Assembly: GCA_017396845.1 (NCBI GenBank)
Contig: JAFQKQ010000015.1
Coordinates: forward strand, 1-45,726
DNA: 45,726 nt
From: Clostridia bacterium
Lineage (GTDB): Bacteria; Bacillota; Clostridia; Christensenellales; Aristaeellaceae
Direction of reading: 5' to 3'
The notes beneath the pieces are model-generated. The model was given only the letters and a program-made list of their open reading frames with translations. It made no database searches and was not told where the DNA came from. The translations under genes were made by a program, and so were the position numbers. Within the stretch, counting starts at the first letter, position 1. Each line of letters begins with the position of its first letter. Positions 24,551 to 33,527 of the stretch are shown one piece after another.

Positions 24551-26113
24551 TTGTCTGAGTACATCATAGAGATGAGAAACATCACTAAGGTGTTTCCGGG
24601 GATCAAGGCGAATGACAACATAACACTTCAGCTGAAAAAAGGCGAAATTCACGCGCTGCTGGGCGAAAACGGCGCGGGAAAAAGCACGCTGATGAGCGTA
24701 CTTTTCGGACTTTATCAGCCGGACGAGGGAAAGATTTTCAAAGACGGCAAGGAAGTGAAAATCAACAATCCCAACGACGCAAACGCCCTTAAAATCGGCA
24801 TGGTACACCAGCATTTTAAACTGGTGGAAGTGTTTACGGTGCTTGAAAACATCATTTTAGGCGCTGAAGACACGAATATGGGACTGCTTGAAAAAAATCG
24901 CGCGCGCAAGAAGGTATTGATGCTCAGCCAGAAATACGGCCTGAACGTAAATCCCAACGCGCTTGTGGAGGATATTTCCGTAGGCATGCAGCAGCGTGTG
25001 GAAATACTCAAAATGCTCTACAGAAACAACGACATACTGATCTTTGACGAGCCGACCGCCGTTCTTACGCCTCAGGAAATCGACGACCTGATGGAGATCA
25101 TGCGCGGCTTTGCAAGGGAAGGAAAGAGCATACTGTTTATTACCCATAAGCTCAACGAGATCATGGCGGTTGCCGACAGATGTACGGTTCTGAGAAAAGG
25201 AAAGTACATGGGAACGGTAGATATCAAGGATGTAACCAAAGAAGACCTCTCTCAGATGATGGTCGGCCGCCAGGTATCTTTTACGGTTGATAAAATGGAT
25301 ATTCAGACCGGTAAAACGGTGCTTGAAGTAAAGAATCTCACGGTTCCCAGCAAGCTTCATAAAAATAACGCCGTAAAGAACGTAAGCTTTACCGTGCGCG
25401 AGGGCGAGATCGTCTGCATCGCCGGCATCGAAGGAAACGGACAGACGGAATTTGTTCAGGCGCTTACGGGACTTGAAAAGATAAAGAGCGGAAGCATTAA
25501 GCTGTACGGAAAAGAGCTTACCAAGCTTAGCATCCGTCAGAGAGCGAAAAGCGGTATGGCGCATATTCCGGAGGATCGTCATAAACACGGACTGGTGCTG
25601 GATTATACGCTTGAGCAGAATCTGGTATTGCAAAGATACTGGACGAACGAATTCAAAAAGGCAGGCTTTATTCGTTCGAAAGCCATCAGAAAGCATGCCG
25701 TTCGTTTGATTGAACAATTTGATATCCGCTCCGGTCAGGGGCCGATCACCATTTCCCGATCCATGTCCGGCGGAAACCAGCAAAAGGCGATTGTCGGACG
25801 CGAAATCGACAGAAGCGAACCGCTGGTGGTCGCTGTGCAGCCGACGCGCGGTTTGGATGTAGGCGCGATTGAATTCATCCATCAAGAGCTGGTGAAAACC
25901 CGAGACAGCGGAAAAGCGGTGCTTCTGGTGTCGCTGGAGCTGGATGAAGTTATGAATCTGTCCGACCGCATACTCGTTATGTACGAGGGTAAGATCGTCG
26001 GCGAGTTTGATCCAAAGAAGACCACCGTTCAGGAACTCGGCTTGTACATGGCCGGAGGCAAACGAACGAATGAACAAACGAATGAACAAACGAAAGCTTC
26101 ATTAGCGAAATAG
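24551..26113 (+). CDS. Nucleoside-type ABC transporter, double ATP-binding subunit
   Basis: The 520-residue protein holds two fused ABC domains. The first has Walker [10 protein letters not shown] (Lys44), a [11 protein letters not shown] signature and the Walker [11 protein letters not shown]. The second has the degenerate Walker [10 protein letters not shown] and signature SGGNQQK, as usual in the BMP/ribose-type class (NupO/YufO-like). It powers uptake with the two permeases downstream. Start is TTG with AGGAGA 8 bases upstream. The extreme C terminus (NEQTNEQTK) comes from a 12-base tandem repeat and is probably not conserved. Confidence 0.95.
   Translation: MSEYIIEMRNITKVFPGIKANDNITLQLKKGEIHALLGENGAGKSTLMSVLFGLYQPDEGKIFKDGKEVKINNPNDANALKIGMVHQHFKLVEVFTVLENIILGAEDTNMGLLEKNRARKKVLMLSQKYGLNVNPNALVEDISVGMQQRVEILKMLYRNNDILIFDEPTAVLTPQEIDDLMEIMRGFAREGKSILFITHKLNEIMAVADRCTVLRKGKYMGTVDIKDVTKEDLSQMMVGRQVSFTVDKMDIQTGKTVLEVKNLTVPSKLHKNNAVKNVSFTVREGEIVCIAGIEGNGQTEFVQALTGLEKIKSGSIKLYGKELTKLSIRQRAKSGMAHIPEDRHKHGLVLDYTLEQNLVLQRYWTNEFKKAGFIRSKAIRKHAVRLIEQFDIRSGQGPITISRSMSGGNQQKAIVGREIDRSEPLVVAVQPTRGLDVGAIEFIHQELVKTRDSGKAVLLVSLELDEVMNLSDRILVMYEGKIVGEFDPKKTTVQELGLYMAGGKRTNEQTNEQTKASLAK
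26067..26090 (+). repeat. Two perfect copies of a 12-base unit inside the ATPase gene
   Basis: cgaatgaacaaa occurs twice in a row, with partial copies on both sides. It encodes NEQT repeats at the C terminus and could vary in copy number without shifting the frame. Confidence 0.8.
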
Positions 26114-26125
26114 GAGGCGTAGAAT

Positions 26126-27313
26126 ATGAATCATCTTGAAAAGCTGAAGCGCGGCTTGTCCACGGTTCTCTCTGCGCTGATCAGCGTAGCGATCGGTCTT
26201 GCATTCGGTTTCATTATTCTTTTCCTGCTTTCGCTTTCCACGTATGCTTCCGCCGGTGAACCTTTTACGCTGAAGCAGGTTTTTGACACGGCCTATAACG
26301 AAGGCTTTTTACGCCTGATGAAGGGCTGCTTCTACATGGTGAGACGCGGTCTTAAGACGGAAATCTCTCAGGCTGCGCCGCTTATTATGACGGGTCTTTC
26401 CGTAGCGTTTGCATTTAAGACGGGTCTTTTCAATATCGGCGCTGCGGGACAGTATACGCTGGGCGCTTTCGGCGCATTGTACTGCGCGATCGTGCTTAAG
26501 CTTCCGTGGTATCTGTGTCTGCTGGCCTCCGTGCTTTTTGGCGCGGTCTGGGGTGCGATTCCCGGTTTCTTCAAGGCATATTTTAAAATCAATGAGGTTA
26601 TCACCTCCATCATGTTCAACTGGATCGGCCTGTACGCGGTAAATACGCTCATTTACGGCGGAGGCACGGGCGCAATGTACTGCGCGAAGACGACGAAGAC
26701 CTGGGTAATCGGAAGCGGTGTATACGAAGGAACCACCATCCCCAATATAAGCGTGTTTCTTTCGGAAAAACCGCAGGGCCTGGGGTTGTATCTTAAGGAT
26801 ACTTCAATTGCTATCTTCTTTGCGATTATCATTGCAATCATTCTCTATATCATTATCAACAAGACCACTTTCGGCTACGAGATCCGCGCTTGCGGACACA
26901 GCCAGACAGCCGCGAAATACGCAGGCATCAGCGAAAAGAGAAACATCATTCTCTCCATGGCGATCGCAGGCGGACTTGCAGGCTTCGGCGCCGGCCTTTA
27001 CTATCTCTCCGGTGTTGCCGAATGGCAGCCGCTGGTTTCCACATCCCTTCCCGGCTTCGGCTTCGACGGCATTTCCGTGGCGCTGCTCGCGTCCTCAAAT
27101 CCCATCGGCGTAATATTCTCTGCATTGTTCATTGCGCATATTGATGTTGGCGGCGGCTACATGAACGCATCCTTCTTCCCGAGGGAGATTGCGGACATTG
27201 TATCGGGCATTATCATTTACCTCTGTGCGTTTATGCTTCTTTTCAAAACTGCGATTTCCAAGGGAATCAGCCGCGTATTCGGTGCGAAAAAAGAGCTTGA
27301 GGGGGGTAAGTAA
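26126..27313 (+). CDS. Nucleoside-type ABC transporter permease 1
   Basis: The 395-residue, very hydrophobic protein has about ten membrane segments and the BPD_transp_2 layout of NupP/YufP. The signature is a LIMTGLSVAFAFKTGLFNIGAAGQY segment split across two helices, with the TTFGYEIRACGHSQTAAKYAGI loop that contacts the ATPase. It starts 12 bases after the ATPase stop with GGAGG in front. It forms the membrane channel with the second permease. Confidence 0.95.
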   Translation: MNHLEKLKRGLSTVLSALISVAIGLAFGFIILFLLSLSTYASAGEPFTLKQVFDTAYNEGFLRLMKGCFYMVRRGLKTEISQAAPLIMTGLSVAFAFKTGLFNIGAAGQYTLGAFGALYCAIVLKLPWYLCLLASVLFGAVWGAIPGFFKAYFKINEVITSIMFNWIGLYAVNTLIYGGGTGAMYCAKTTKTWVIGSGVYEGTTIPNISVFLSEKPQGLGLYLKDTSIAIFFAIIIAIILYIIINKTTFGYEIRACGHSQTAAKYAGISEKRNIILSMAIAGGLAGFGAGLYYLSGVAEWQPLVSTSLPGFGFDGISVALLASSNPIGVIFSALFIAHIDVGGGYMNASFFPREIADIVSGIIIYLCAFMLLFKTAISKGISRVFGAKKELEGGK

Positions 27314-27315
27314 GC

Positions 27316-28245
27316 ATGCCTAACGAGATTCTGCTTCTGATTAAATACACCCTTTTGTATTCGAGCGTGCTTATGATGGTCGCTTTGGGCGGCATGTTCG
27401 CCGAAAGAAGCGGCATTATCAACATTGCGCTTGAAGGTATCATGGTTATCGGCGGTCTGATCGGCGTTCTTGCTACGCAGATGACGCATGGCATGAATCC
27501 GGTAATTCAGGTTGCGGTTTCCGTAATTGCTGCAGGCCTTGCGGGCATGATATACTCGATGCTTCTGGCCTTTGCCTCCATAAACCTGAAGGCCGATCAA
27601 ACGATCGGCGGTACGGCGCTCAATATTCTGGCGACGGCCATCGCGATGGTTATTGCAAAGAGGGTAAACGGTTCCCAGTCTTCGAAGCTCGACTATACGA
27701 ATTCCTCGTTTATATTCAATGTCTTCGGAATTGACGTAAACGTATTCCTCTTTATCGGACTTGTTTTCCTCATTCTGTCCTTTGTCATTCTCTACCGTAC
27801 GCGCCTTGGCCTGCGCCTTCGTGCCTGCGGCGAGCATCCACAGGCGGCGGACAGCGTAGGAATCAACGTATACAAGATGCGCTATATCGGCGTACTTCTC
27901 TCCGGCTTTCTGGGCGGTATCGGCGGCTTTGCCTATATCGTGCCTGCCGTTCAGTCCTGGAACTTTGAAGTGGGCGTCGCCGGCATGGGCTTCCTGGCGC
28001 TGGCCGTTATGATTTTCGGTCAGTGGCATCCCATCAAGATCTTCTTTGCGGCGATATTCTTCTCGCTCTTTAAGTCGCTTGCGAACATTGCAGACTCTGT
28101 ATCGTTCTTGAGCAGGCTGCAGTGGCCCAAGGAGATTTACAACATGATGCCCTTTATCGCTTCCATGGTCGTGCTGGCGCTGACCAGCGGACGAAGCAAA
28201 GCGCCCAAGGCGGAGGGCATACCCTACGACAAGGGTTCAAGATAA
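27316..28245 (+). CDS. Nucleoside-type ABC transporter permease 2
   Basis: The 309-residue hydrophobic protein is the NupQ/YufQ-type partner. It opens near YSSVLMMVALGGMFAERSG with IINIALEGIM, has the coupling loop TRLGLRLRACGEHPQAADSVGI, and ends in a short basic tail. It begins 2 bases after the first permease, so expression is coupled. A strong terminator closes the unit. Confidence 0.95.
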   Translation: MPNEILLLIKYTLLYSSVLMMVALGGMFAERSGIINIALEGIMVIGGLIGVLATQMTHGMNPVIQVAVSVIAAGLAGMIYSMLLAFASINLKADQTIGGTALNILATAIAMVIAKRVNGSQSSKLDYTNSSFIFNVFGIDVNVFLFIGLVFLILSFVILYRTRLGLRLRACGEHPQAADSVGINVYKMRYIGVLLSGFLGGIGGFAYIVPAVQSWNFEVGVAGMGFLALAVMIFGQWHPIKIFFAAIFFSLFKSLANIADSVSFLSRLQWPKEIYNMMPFIASMVVLALTSGRSKAPKAEGIPYDKGSR

Positions 28246-28253
28246 TGCACATG

Positions 28254-28297
28254 ATCCGGCGCAGAAGGTATATGGTTTCTGCGCCGGATTGTTTTGT
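28254..28297 (+). terminator. Terminator of the nucleoside transporter unit
   Basis: A 13-bp perfect stem (atccggcgcagaa 28254-28266 with 28277-28289) followed by a T-rich tail. Confidence 0.9.
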
Positions 28298-28338
28298 TTG
28301 TTAAATCTGATTTCGGGATATGAAATTACTGTAAAGTG

Positions 28339-28347
28339 TGATATAAT
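28339..28347 (+). promoter_or_regulatory. Extended -10 promoter for mscL
   Basis: TGATATAAT, a perfect extended -10 element; no good -35 is seen 17 bases upstream. It is 33 bases before the ATG. Confidence 0.6.
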
Positions 28348-28379
28348 TAACATATTACAAATGAGGGAGTGAATCATCC

Positions 28380-28802
28380 ATGAAGAAACTCTGGGCGGAA
28401 TTCAAAGCGTTTGCCTTCAAGGGAAATGTAATCGACCTGGCCGTTGGTATGATGATCGGCTCTGCGTTTACAGCGATTGTAACGGCGCTTGTAAACAGCG
28501 TTCTCATGCCGCTGCTTTCTCTGATTACCGGTAAAGTGGACTTTAATGACATGGTGTGGGTGATTGGTGAAACGCAGATTCCCTATGGTGCGTTTTTACA
28601 GTCCATATTCAACTTCATTGCAATCGCTGTATGCATATTCGCATTTGTAAAGGTGATTGCAAAGCTCAATTCGCTTAAAAAGAAAGAAGAAGCCAAAGAA
28701 GAAGTCAAGCCGGAGCCTCCGCGTCTTTGCCCGTACTGCTTTACGGAGATTCATAAGGAAGCCACCCGCTGCCCGCATTGCACCAGCGTGCTTGACAAAT
28801 AA
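28380..28802 (+). CDS. mscL: Large-conductance mechanosensitive channel with C-terminal zinc ribbon
   Basis: The 140-residue protein matches MscL: FKAFAFKGNVIDLAVGMMIGSAF pore-helix region (split over residues 8-30), a second membrane helix at about 70-92, and a Lys/Glu-rich cytoplasmic linker. After the linker it has an added zinc ribbon, CPYC (117, 120) and CPHC (131, 134), not part of the classical MscL. MscL opens under osmotic downshock. It has its own promoter and terminator, so it is a single-gene unit. Confidence 0.95.
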   Translation: MKKLWAEFKAFAFKGNVIDLAVGMMIGSAFTAIVTALVNSVLMPLLSLITGKVDFNDMVWVIGETQIPYGAFLQSIFNFIAIAVCIFAFVKVIAKLNSLKKKEEAKEEVKPEPPRLCPYCFTEIHKEATRCPHCTSVLDK

Positions 28803-28817
28803 GCGTGAAACATCCTG

Positions 28818-28849
28818 CGGCTGATTCTTTTAAGGAATCAGCCGTTTTT
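28818..28849 (+). terminator. Terminator of mscL
   Basis: A 10-bp perfect stem (28818-28827 with 28835-28844) followed by five Ts. Confidence 0.9.
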
Positions 28850-28860
28850 ATTTTTAGGCA

Positions 28861-28888
28861 TTGAAAAATCGAAAGAATATGATATAAT
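28861..28888 (+). promoter_or_regulatory. Promoter for yybS-like, rplI and dnaB
   Basis: TTGAAA (28861-28866), 16 bases, perfect TATAAT (28883-28888) with an extended TGA in front. Confidence 0.75.
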
Positions 28889-28922
28889 ACGGTAGAGGAA
28901 TATTTCCTGGTGGAGGACGAAA

Positions 28923-30020
28923 GTGGAAAATACGGTCAATGAAAACACTGTTCAGAAAGAAAAGAATCCGAGTACCATCCGTTTGATTATCGGTCTTGTT
29001 TTGGCGGTTGTATTTGGAATCGGAAGTTCCGGAATTGCAATTCTTTTTAGCCCCGAAACCATTCCGTTGGTCATGATGATTCCGTTTATTCCCGTATTCA
29101 TAATGGTATTGTACGGTTATTCGGGCTATTTGCCGCCGATGGTATATATAACTGCATTCGGCATAGGAACTTCCTTTACGCTTGGTCCGTGGGCGGCGCT
29201 TGGCATTCTTGCTGCGTTTGCGATTCCGGGCTTCTGCATGATTTATGTATCAAAAAAGGGGCTTCCGTTTTTTCAGCAGATTCGTTTTTCAATGATCATG
29301 CAGGCGGTCAGCATTGTTTTCGTGATTGTGATACTGTATTCAGCCTATGGCTCTGATCTTGGCGGCATGGCGGCGCAGGCGATGAGGAGTTCCTTTGAAG
29401 AAATTCCCGCTGAGAGCAAGGAAGCTTTTGCGGAAATGATCGCATCCATGAACAGTCAGTTTGGTCTCGCGATTGAATACATTACGGCGGAAGATTTGTT
29501 CAATAAGCTTGAAAAGATATTTGAACAAAGCATAAAAATCACGGTTCCCATGATGATGGTCGTATGCATCATTGTAAACGGCGCGATTGGCCCGCTCTGG
29601 GGCAATGCCATACGCGCAAAGCGCGGAGACGAAGGCGTACAGTTTGTGCCTATTCGCGGCTGGCGTCTGCCGCCGATTACGATCATCGCAATCATCATGT
29701 GCTATATTATAACGATGATTCTTACGCTTATGCAAAGAGCGGAAATTGATATGCTGTATCTGCTGGCAAGCGTTTGCGTATTCTTTGCCTTTTCGGTGCA
29801 GGCCAGCGCGTCTGTGCTCAGCCGTATGTTCAGAGCCGGCGTGAAAAAGGGAAAGAGAACATTGATATGCACGCTGATGTTCATATTGGCGCCGTCGTTC
29901 TTCCAGATATACGGCGTAACGAGCGCATTATTCGGATCGCAGGGCGTATTCATGCCTTTGATTCGTAAGAGAATGGAAAAGAAACTCGATGAAAAAGATA
30001 AGGAGGATCCGGAAGAATGA
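28923..30020 (+). CDS. YybS-family (DUF2232) membrane protein
   Basis: The 365-residue protein has about eight membrane segments. A larger loop (about 150-195) lies in the middle, then [13 protein letters not shown] and a Lys/Glu-rich C terminus, the pattern of DUF2232/YybS. Function is unknown. Start is GTG with GGAGG 6 bases upstream. The stop overlaps rplI by 4 bases. In Bacillus the order is yybS-gdpP-rplI-dnaC; gdpP (cyclic-di-AMP phosphodiesterase) is absent here, so yybS abuts rplI directly. Confidence 0.85.
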   Translation: MENTVNENTVQKEKNPSTIRLIIGLVLAVVFGIGSSGIAILFSPETIPLVMMIPFIPVFIMVLYGYSGYLPPMVYITAFGIGTSFTLGPWAALGILAAFAIPGFCMIYVSKKGLPFFQQIRFSMIMQAVSIVFVIVILYSAYGSDLGGMAAQAMRSSFEEIPAESKEAFAEMIASMNSQFGLAIEYITAEDLFNKLEKIFEQSIKITVPMMMVVCIIVNGAIGPLWGNAIRAKRGDEGVQFVPIRGWRLPPITIIAIIMCYIITMILTLMQRAEIDMLYLLASVCVFFAFSVQASASVLSRMFRAGVKKGKRTLICTLMFILAPSFFQIYGVTSALFGSQGVFMPLIRKRMEKKLDEKDKEDPEE

Positions 30021-30469
30021 AAGTTATTCTTTTGAAGGATGTTAAGGGATGCGGCAAGAAGGATCAGATTGTAGAAGTATCCGAGGGTTACGGCCGCAAT
30101 TTCCTTTTGCCCAGAAAAATCGCCATCGAAGCGACGAATGAAGCGCTCAATGCGATTGAGAGATCGAAGGCTGCCCAGAAGCACAGAGAAGAAGTAAAAC
30201 ACCAGGAGGCCGAGATTAAGGCCAGAGAGCTTAAGGGAAAGGTAATCCAGATTCACGCGCGCGGCGGCGAAGGCGGAAAGCTGTACGGCTCTATTACGGC
30301 CGATATGATTGCGGAGGCGCTGAAAACGCAGCACGGAATTGACGTCGACAAGCGCAAGATCGAGCAGGAAGAGCCGATCAAGACTGCGGGTCAGTCCTTT
30401 ATAAACGTGAAGCTCTATGCCGGTATTGCTGTCAGAATGATTGTGAATACCACGATTGACGTAAAGTAA
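30017..30469 (+). CDS. rplI: 50S ribosomal protein L9
   Basis: The 150-residue protein has full L9 length. It has the N-terminal [20 protein letters not shown]-type signature, the GYGRNFLLP rRNA-binding loop, the long connecting helix, and a C-terminal globular domain with [12 protein letters not shown]. It is translationally coupled to the yybS-like gene and followed by dnaB 36 bases later, the usual Firmicute arrangement. Confidence 0.98.
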   Translation: MKVILLKDVKGCGKKDQIVEVSEGYGRNFLLPRKIAIEATNEALNAIERSKAAQKHREEVKHQEAEIKARELKGKVIQIHARGGEGGKLYGSITADMIAEALKTQHGIDVDKRKIEQEEPIKTAGQSFINVKLYAGIAVRMIVNTTIDVK

Positions 30470-30505
30470 GAAAAATACGCTTATTCATAAGATGAGGGAT
30501 GCACG

Positions 30506-31873
30506 ATGGAATACAGGGAGGCGCTCGCGGCTGCTTCCAGGATACCGCCGAATCAGCCGGAGGCGGAGAGAAGCGTAATCGGCGCAATGCTCAGAAGCGC
30601 AGACGCCGTGATGCTTGCACAGGAATCGCTCCATGAGGACGATTTCTATGATCCTGTGCTCAGAGAGCTGTTTTCCGCCATGCTGTATTTAACTGCGCGT
30701 TCAAAACCGGTAGACATCGTTACGATGGACGAGGAGATGACGAGGCGGGGAAGGCTGGAGGCCATCGGCGGCTCTGCATATTTGATTGAGCTTTCCAGAA
30801 GCGTTCCGTCTGCGTCCAACATCGGAGCCTATATCAAGATCGTCGATGAAAAATCCACCCTGCGAAAGCTGATCGGAGCGGCAGATGATATCCATAAAAA
30901 CGCGTTCGGCGGAGAGCTTGAAACCCCTGAGGTTCTGGCACTTGCCGAAAAAGCGGTGTACGACATCACCATGCGCAAAGGCGGAGAGCAGCTTCAGGCG
31001 GTTCAGCCGGTGCTACTCAAAACCTTTGAGATGATTGAAGAGCTGGTCAGAAATCACGGCCGAATCGAAGGCGTGCCGACCGGCTATACCAATCTTGACA
31101 ATATGACGACCGGCTTTCATTCCGGCGAACTGATACTGCTGGCTGCTCGTCCCTCCATGGGAAAAACCAGCTTTGGCATGAATGTCATAGGAAACGCCGC
31201 CATTCGCGCGGGGAAATGCGCGGCGGTGTTCTCGCTGGAAATGCCCGCGGAGCAGCTGGTATTAAGGCTTCTGTGCACGGAAGCGAAGGTGGACATGCAG
31301 CGCGTCCGGCGCGGCATTCTGGAAGACGACGAATGGCTGAAGCTGAGCGAAGCCATGGCCACGATTGCCAATTCCCGCCTGTTTATAGACGCTACCGCCG
31401 GTATTACCGTAACTGAAATCCGCTCGAAGGCGCGAAGGCTTCAGATGGAGCACGGGCTTGATATCATTATGATTGACTATCTTCAGCTGATGACGGGCGT
31501 CGGCAAGTTCGGTTCCCGTCAGGAAGAAGTCGCCAGCATATCCCGATCGCTTAAGGCGCTCGCGGGCGAACTGGGAGTTCCCGTTGTCGCGCTTTCGCAG
31601 CTTTCACGAGCGCCGACCGGCAGAACCAATCATCGCCCCGTGCTTTCGGATATTCGGGATTCAGGCGCAATCGAGCAGGACGCCGACGTGGTAATGTTTA
31701 TCCACAGAGAAGATTACTACGAACCTACGCCCGAGAACAAGGGAATTGCCGAGATCATCATCGCCAAGCAACGAAACGGCGCGCTCGGCACATGCAACCT
31801 CGGCTGGAAGGGTGAATACACGTGGTTTATGGATTTGGATCCGGAAGGCAAGGAGGTTCAGCGTCCGTCGTAG
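30506..31873 (+). CDS. dnaB: Replicative DNA helicase DnaB (DnaC in Bacillus)
   Basis: The 455-residue protein has the N-terminal helical domain (PPNQPEAERSVIGAML) and a RecA-like helicase domain with Walker A ARPSMGKTS (Lys220), a Walker B IIMIDYLQLM and the LSQLSR and DIRDSGAIEQDADVV motifs. No intein is present. It unwinds DNA at the replication fork as a hexamer. It is the last gene of the unit; its end overlaps a small minus-strand gene and a hairpin terminator follows. Confidence 0.98.
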   Translation: MEYREALAAASRIPPNQPEAERSVIGAMLRSADAVMLAQESLHEDDFYDPVLRELFSAMLYLTARSKPVDIVTMDEEMTRRGRLEAIGGSAYLIELSRSVPSASNIGAYIKIVDEKSTLRKLIGAADDIHKNAFGGELETPEVLALAEKAVYDITMRKGGEQLQAVQPVLLKTFEMIEELVRNHGRIEGVPTGYTNLDNMTTGFHSGELILLAARPSMGKTSFGMNVIGNAAIRAGKCAAVFSLEMPAEQLVLRLLCTEAKVDMQRVRRGILEDDEWLKLSEAMATIANSRLFIDATAGITVTEIRSKARRLQMEHGLDIIMIDYLQLMTGVGKFGSRQEEVASISRSLKALAGELGVPVVALSQLSRAPTGRTNHRPVLSDIRDSGAIEQDADVVMFIHREDYYEPTPENKGIAEIIIAKQRNGALGTCNLGWKGEYTWFMDLDPEGKEVQRPS

Positions 31874-32020
31874 GATGGCTGGTCATCCGTACAATCCAAA
31901 CAGTGGTTGTTTGAACTCTTTGCGCATTCCGGGCAAATGGGTAAGCCACACCCCTCGCAAGCGGTCATGGATCTTGAATCGCCGGGTCTTCTGCAAATAG
32001 TACATTCCGTAACTGCCATA
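31858..32020 (-). pseudogene. Tiny Cys-rich zinc-ribbon protein gene broken by a one-base frameshift
   Basis: From ATG 32018-32020 (GGAGG about 9 bases upstream) the minus strand reads MAVTECTICRRPG. It then loses sense in that frame. In the neighbouring frame, from about 31980 to a TGA at 31858-31860, it reads DSRSMTACEGCGLPICPECAK, then SSNNHCLDCTDD and YDGR. Joined, this gives a ~53-residue protein with CTIC, CEGC, CPEC and CLDC, the spacing expected for two zinc ribbons or a treble-clef. Removing one base in the GGCGG stretch near 31980-31987 restores it. The end overlaps dnaB antisense by 16 bases. It could be a young pseudogene, a sequence error or programmed frameshifting. Family not recognised. 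Confidence 0.5.
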
Positions 32021-32024
32021 ATCA

Positions 32025-32066
32025 ATCGCCTCCAAAGGACAGAGTTTCCTTTGAAGGCGATTTTTA
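32025..32066 (+). terminator. Terminator of the rplI-dnaB unit
   Basis: A 16-bp stem with one mismatch (32025-32040 with 32048-32063) followed by T's. The complementary strand carries the putative ribosome binding site of the small Cys-rich gene, so the two elements overlap. Confidence 0.85.
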
Positions 32067-32198
32067 TGCGCGTATGCGGAAATGCCAGGTTGAAAAATCA
32101 GTACAACATGTACCTGAGAACGGGAGAAAATGGTACAGTATTCAAAAAATAATTAACAAAGTGCGGTTTTGTTAAGGAACAGAGTGCGGATTTGTGCA

Positions 32199-32227
32199 TT
32201 TACGTCTTGAAATCCGTAGCATATAAT
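32199..32227 (+). promoter_or_regulatory. Promoter for the putative sugar-uptake locus
   Basis: TTTACG (32199-32204), 17 bases, perfect TATAAT (32222-32227), followed by a ~60-base leader. No similar promoter is evident further along the locus. Confidence 0.55.
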
Positions 32228-32290
32228 AATACTACAATGATTTGTGTCACTATATAAATAATAACCTATAAAAGATTTGGAGGGAAGAAG

Positions 32291-33481
32291 ATGGTGTGCA
32301 TACCGAAAGATGAATACAACATTCGGGTAGCAAGGCTGCGCGAAGAAATGGCGAAGAAGGGCTATGACGCATGTCTGGTATACGGCGACGAATATCGCAG
32401 AGAGAATATTCGCTACATCGCCAACATATGGCCCATTTTCGAACGCGCTGCCGTGCTCGTTGGAAAAGAAGGCAATCCCATCGTACTCGGTGCGCCGGAA
32501 GGCGAGTTGCTGCTCAAGGAAATGAGCGCATTTGACGACATCCGATTGCTTCCGGAGTTTACCTGCGTAACGGTTCCGGATGAAATCGAGTATCCCTTTG
32601 CCAACTATACAACCTTCAAATCTCTGTTCAAAGAGATCGGTGAAATTAAAAAAATCGGCATTGTCGGCATCGATGCGATGTCCAAGCCGCTGTATGATAT
32701 TATTGCCGCTTCGCTTACCGGAATTGAAATCGAAGATGCAAATGACATTTTCTTCGCCATGAGACTCAGCAAATCCGAAAGCGAAGTAAAGTGCCTGCTT
32801 AAGGCCATTGAAATTGCGGACAAGGCCTATACGGAGCTTATGCGCGCAGCGAAGCCCGGCGTTACGGAGTTGTATCTTGCCGGCGTTGCGGTAGGCGAGT
32901 GCATGAAGCTCGGCGCGGAAAACGTTCCCTTCTGCCTGGTAACCTCCGGCGAGCGCGTAAAGACCATCATCGGCCGCGCAAGCAATAAGGTGGTTGAAGA
33001 GGGCGATATGGTAATGGCTGCGTTGGCCGTTCAGTATGAAGGCTATATTGCGTCGTTCAACTTCCCGTTCGTTGTCGGAAAGATGTCGCCTGAACAGCGC
33101 CAGCTGATCGATTGGCTCATCGGCTCTTATGAGAGCGCCATCGGACAGCTCAAGGCCGGCAATGAGCAGTGCAATCTCGTTAAGGCGGTTAAGAAATACT
33201 TCGCCGATAACGGACTTAGCGAATACGATCTGTATCCGCCGCTGCACGGCTGCGGTCTGTCGGAAGCGGAGAGCCCGTATCCGAACGAGAACGTACATAC
33301 GCCTTTTGTAAAGAACATGACCGTCAATACGGACATCAGCCTTTTCGGACATCCCTACGGCTCGAACCGAATTGAGGTAAGCTTTATCGTTACTGAAGAC
33401 GGTTATGAATCCCCGTCCATCCTGTTCAAGAAGCTGATCAGCGCGTGGAAAGATGGAAAGGATTACACCGAGGTTCTGTAA
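32291..33481 (+). CDS. M24-fold (creatinase/prolidase-like) protein lacking key metal ligands
   Basis: The 396-residue protein has a creatinase-type N-terminal domain (about 1-155) and a pita-bread M24 domain. The family motif GDLVLID reads GDMVMAA (Ala244 for Asp) and GYxSD reads GYIAS (Ser255 for Asp). The first His (319, LHGCG) and the late Glu (362, RIEV) remain, and the EPG Glu is replaced by Asp348. Without the two bridging aspartates, a dinuclear peptidase site is unlikely. It may be a non-peptidase like creatinase, or a binding protein. First gene of the Opp-type locus with a good ribosome site (GGAGGG), 46 bases before oppD. Confidence 0.85.
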   Translation: MVCIPKDEYNIRVARLREEMAKKGYDACLVYGDEYRRENIRYIANIWPIFERAAVLVGKEGNPIVLGAPEGELLLKEMSAFDDIRLLPEFTCVTVPDEIEYPFANYTTFKSLFKEIGEIKKIGIVGIDAMSKPLYDIIAASLTGIEIEDANDIFFAMRLSKSESEVKCLLKAIEIADKAYTELMRAAKPGVTELYLAGVAVGECMKLGAENVPFCLVTSGERVKTIIGRASNKVVEEGDMVMAALAVQYEGYIASFNFPFVVGKMSPEQRQLIDWLIGSYESAIGQLKAGNEQCNLVKAVKKYFADNGLSEYDLYPPLHGCGLSEAESPYPNENVHTPFVKNMTVNTDISLFGHPYGSNRIEVSFIVTEDGYESPSILFKKLISAWKDGKDYTEVL

Positions 33482-33527
33482 GGCGCAAAAGAAAATATGA
33501 ATTCTAAAAAAGAAAGGGTGTCGTTGT

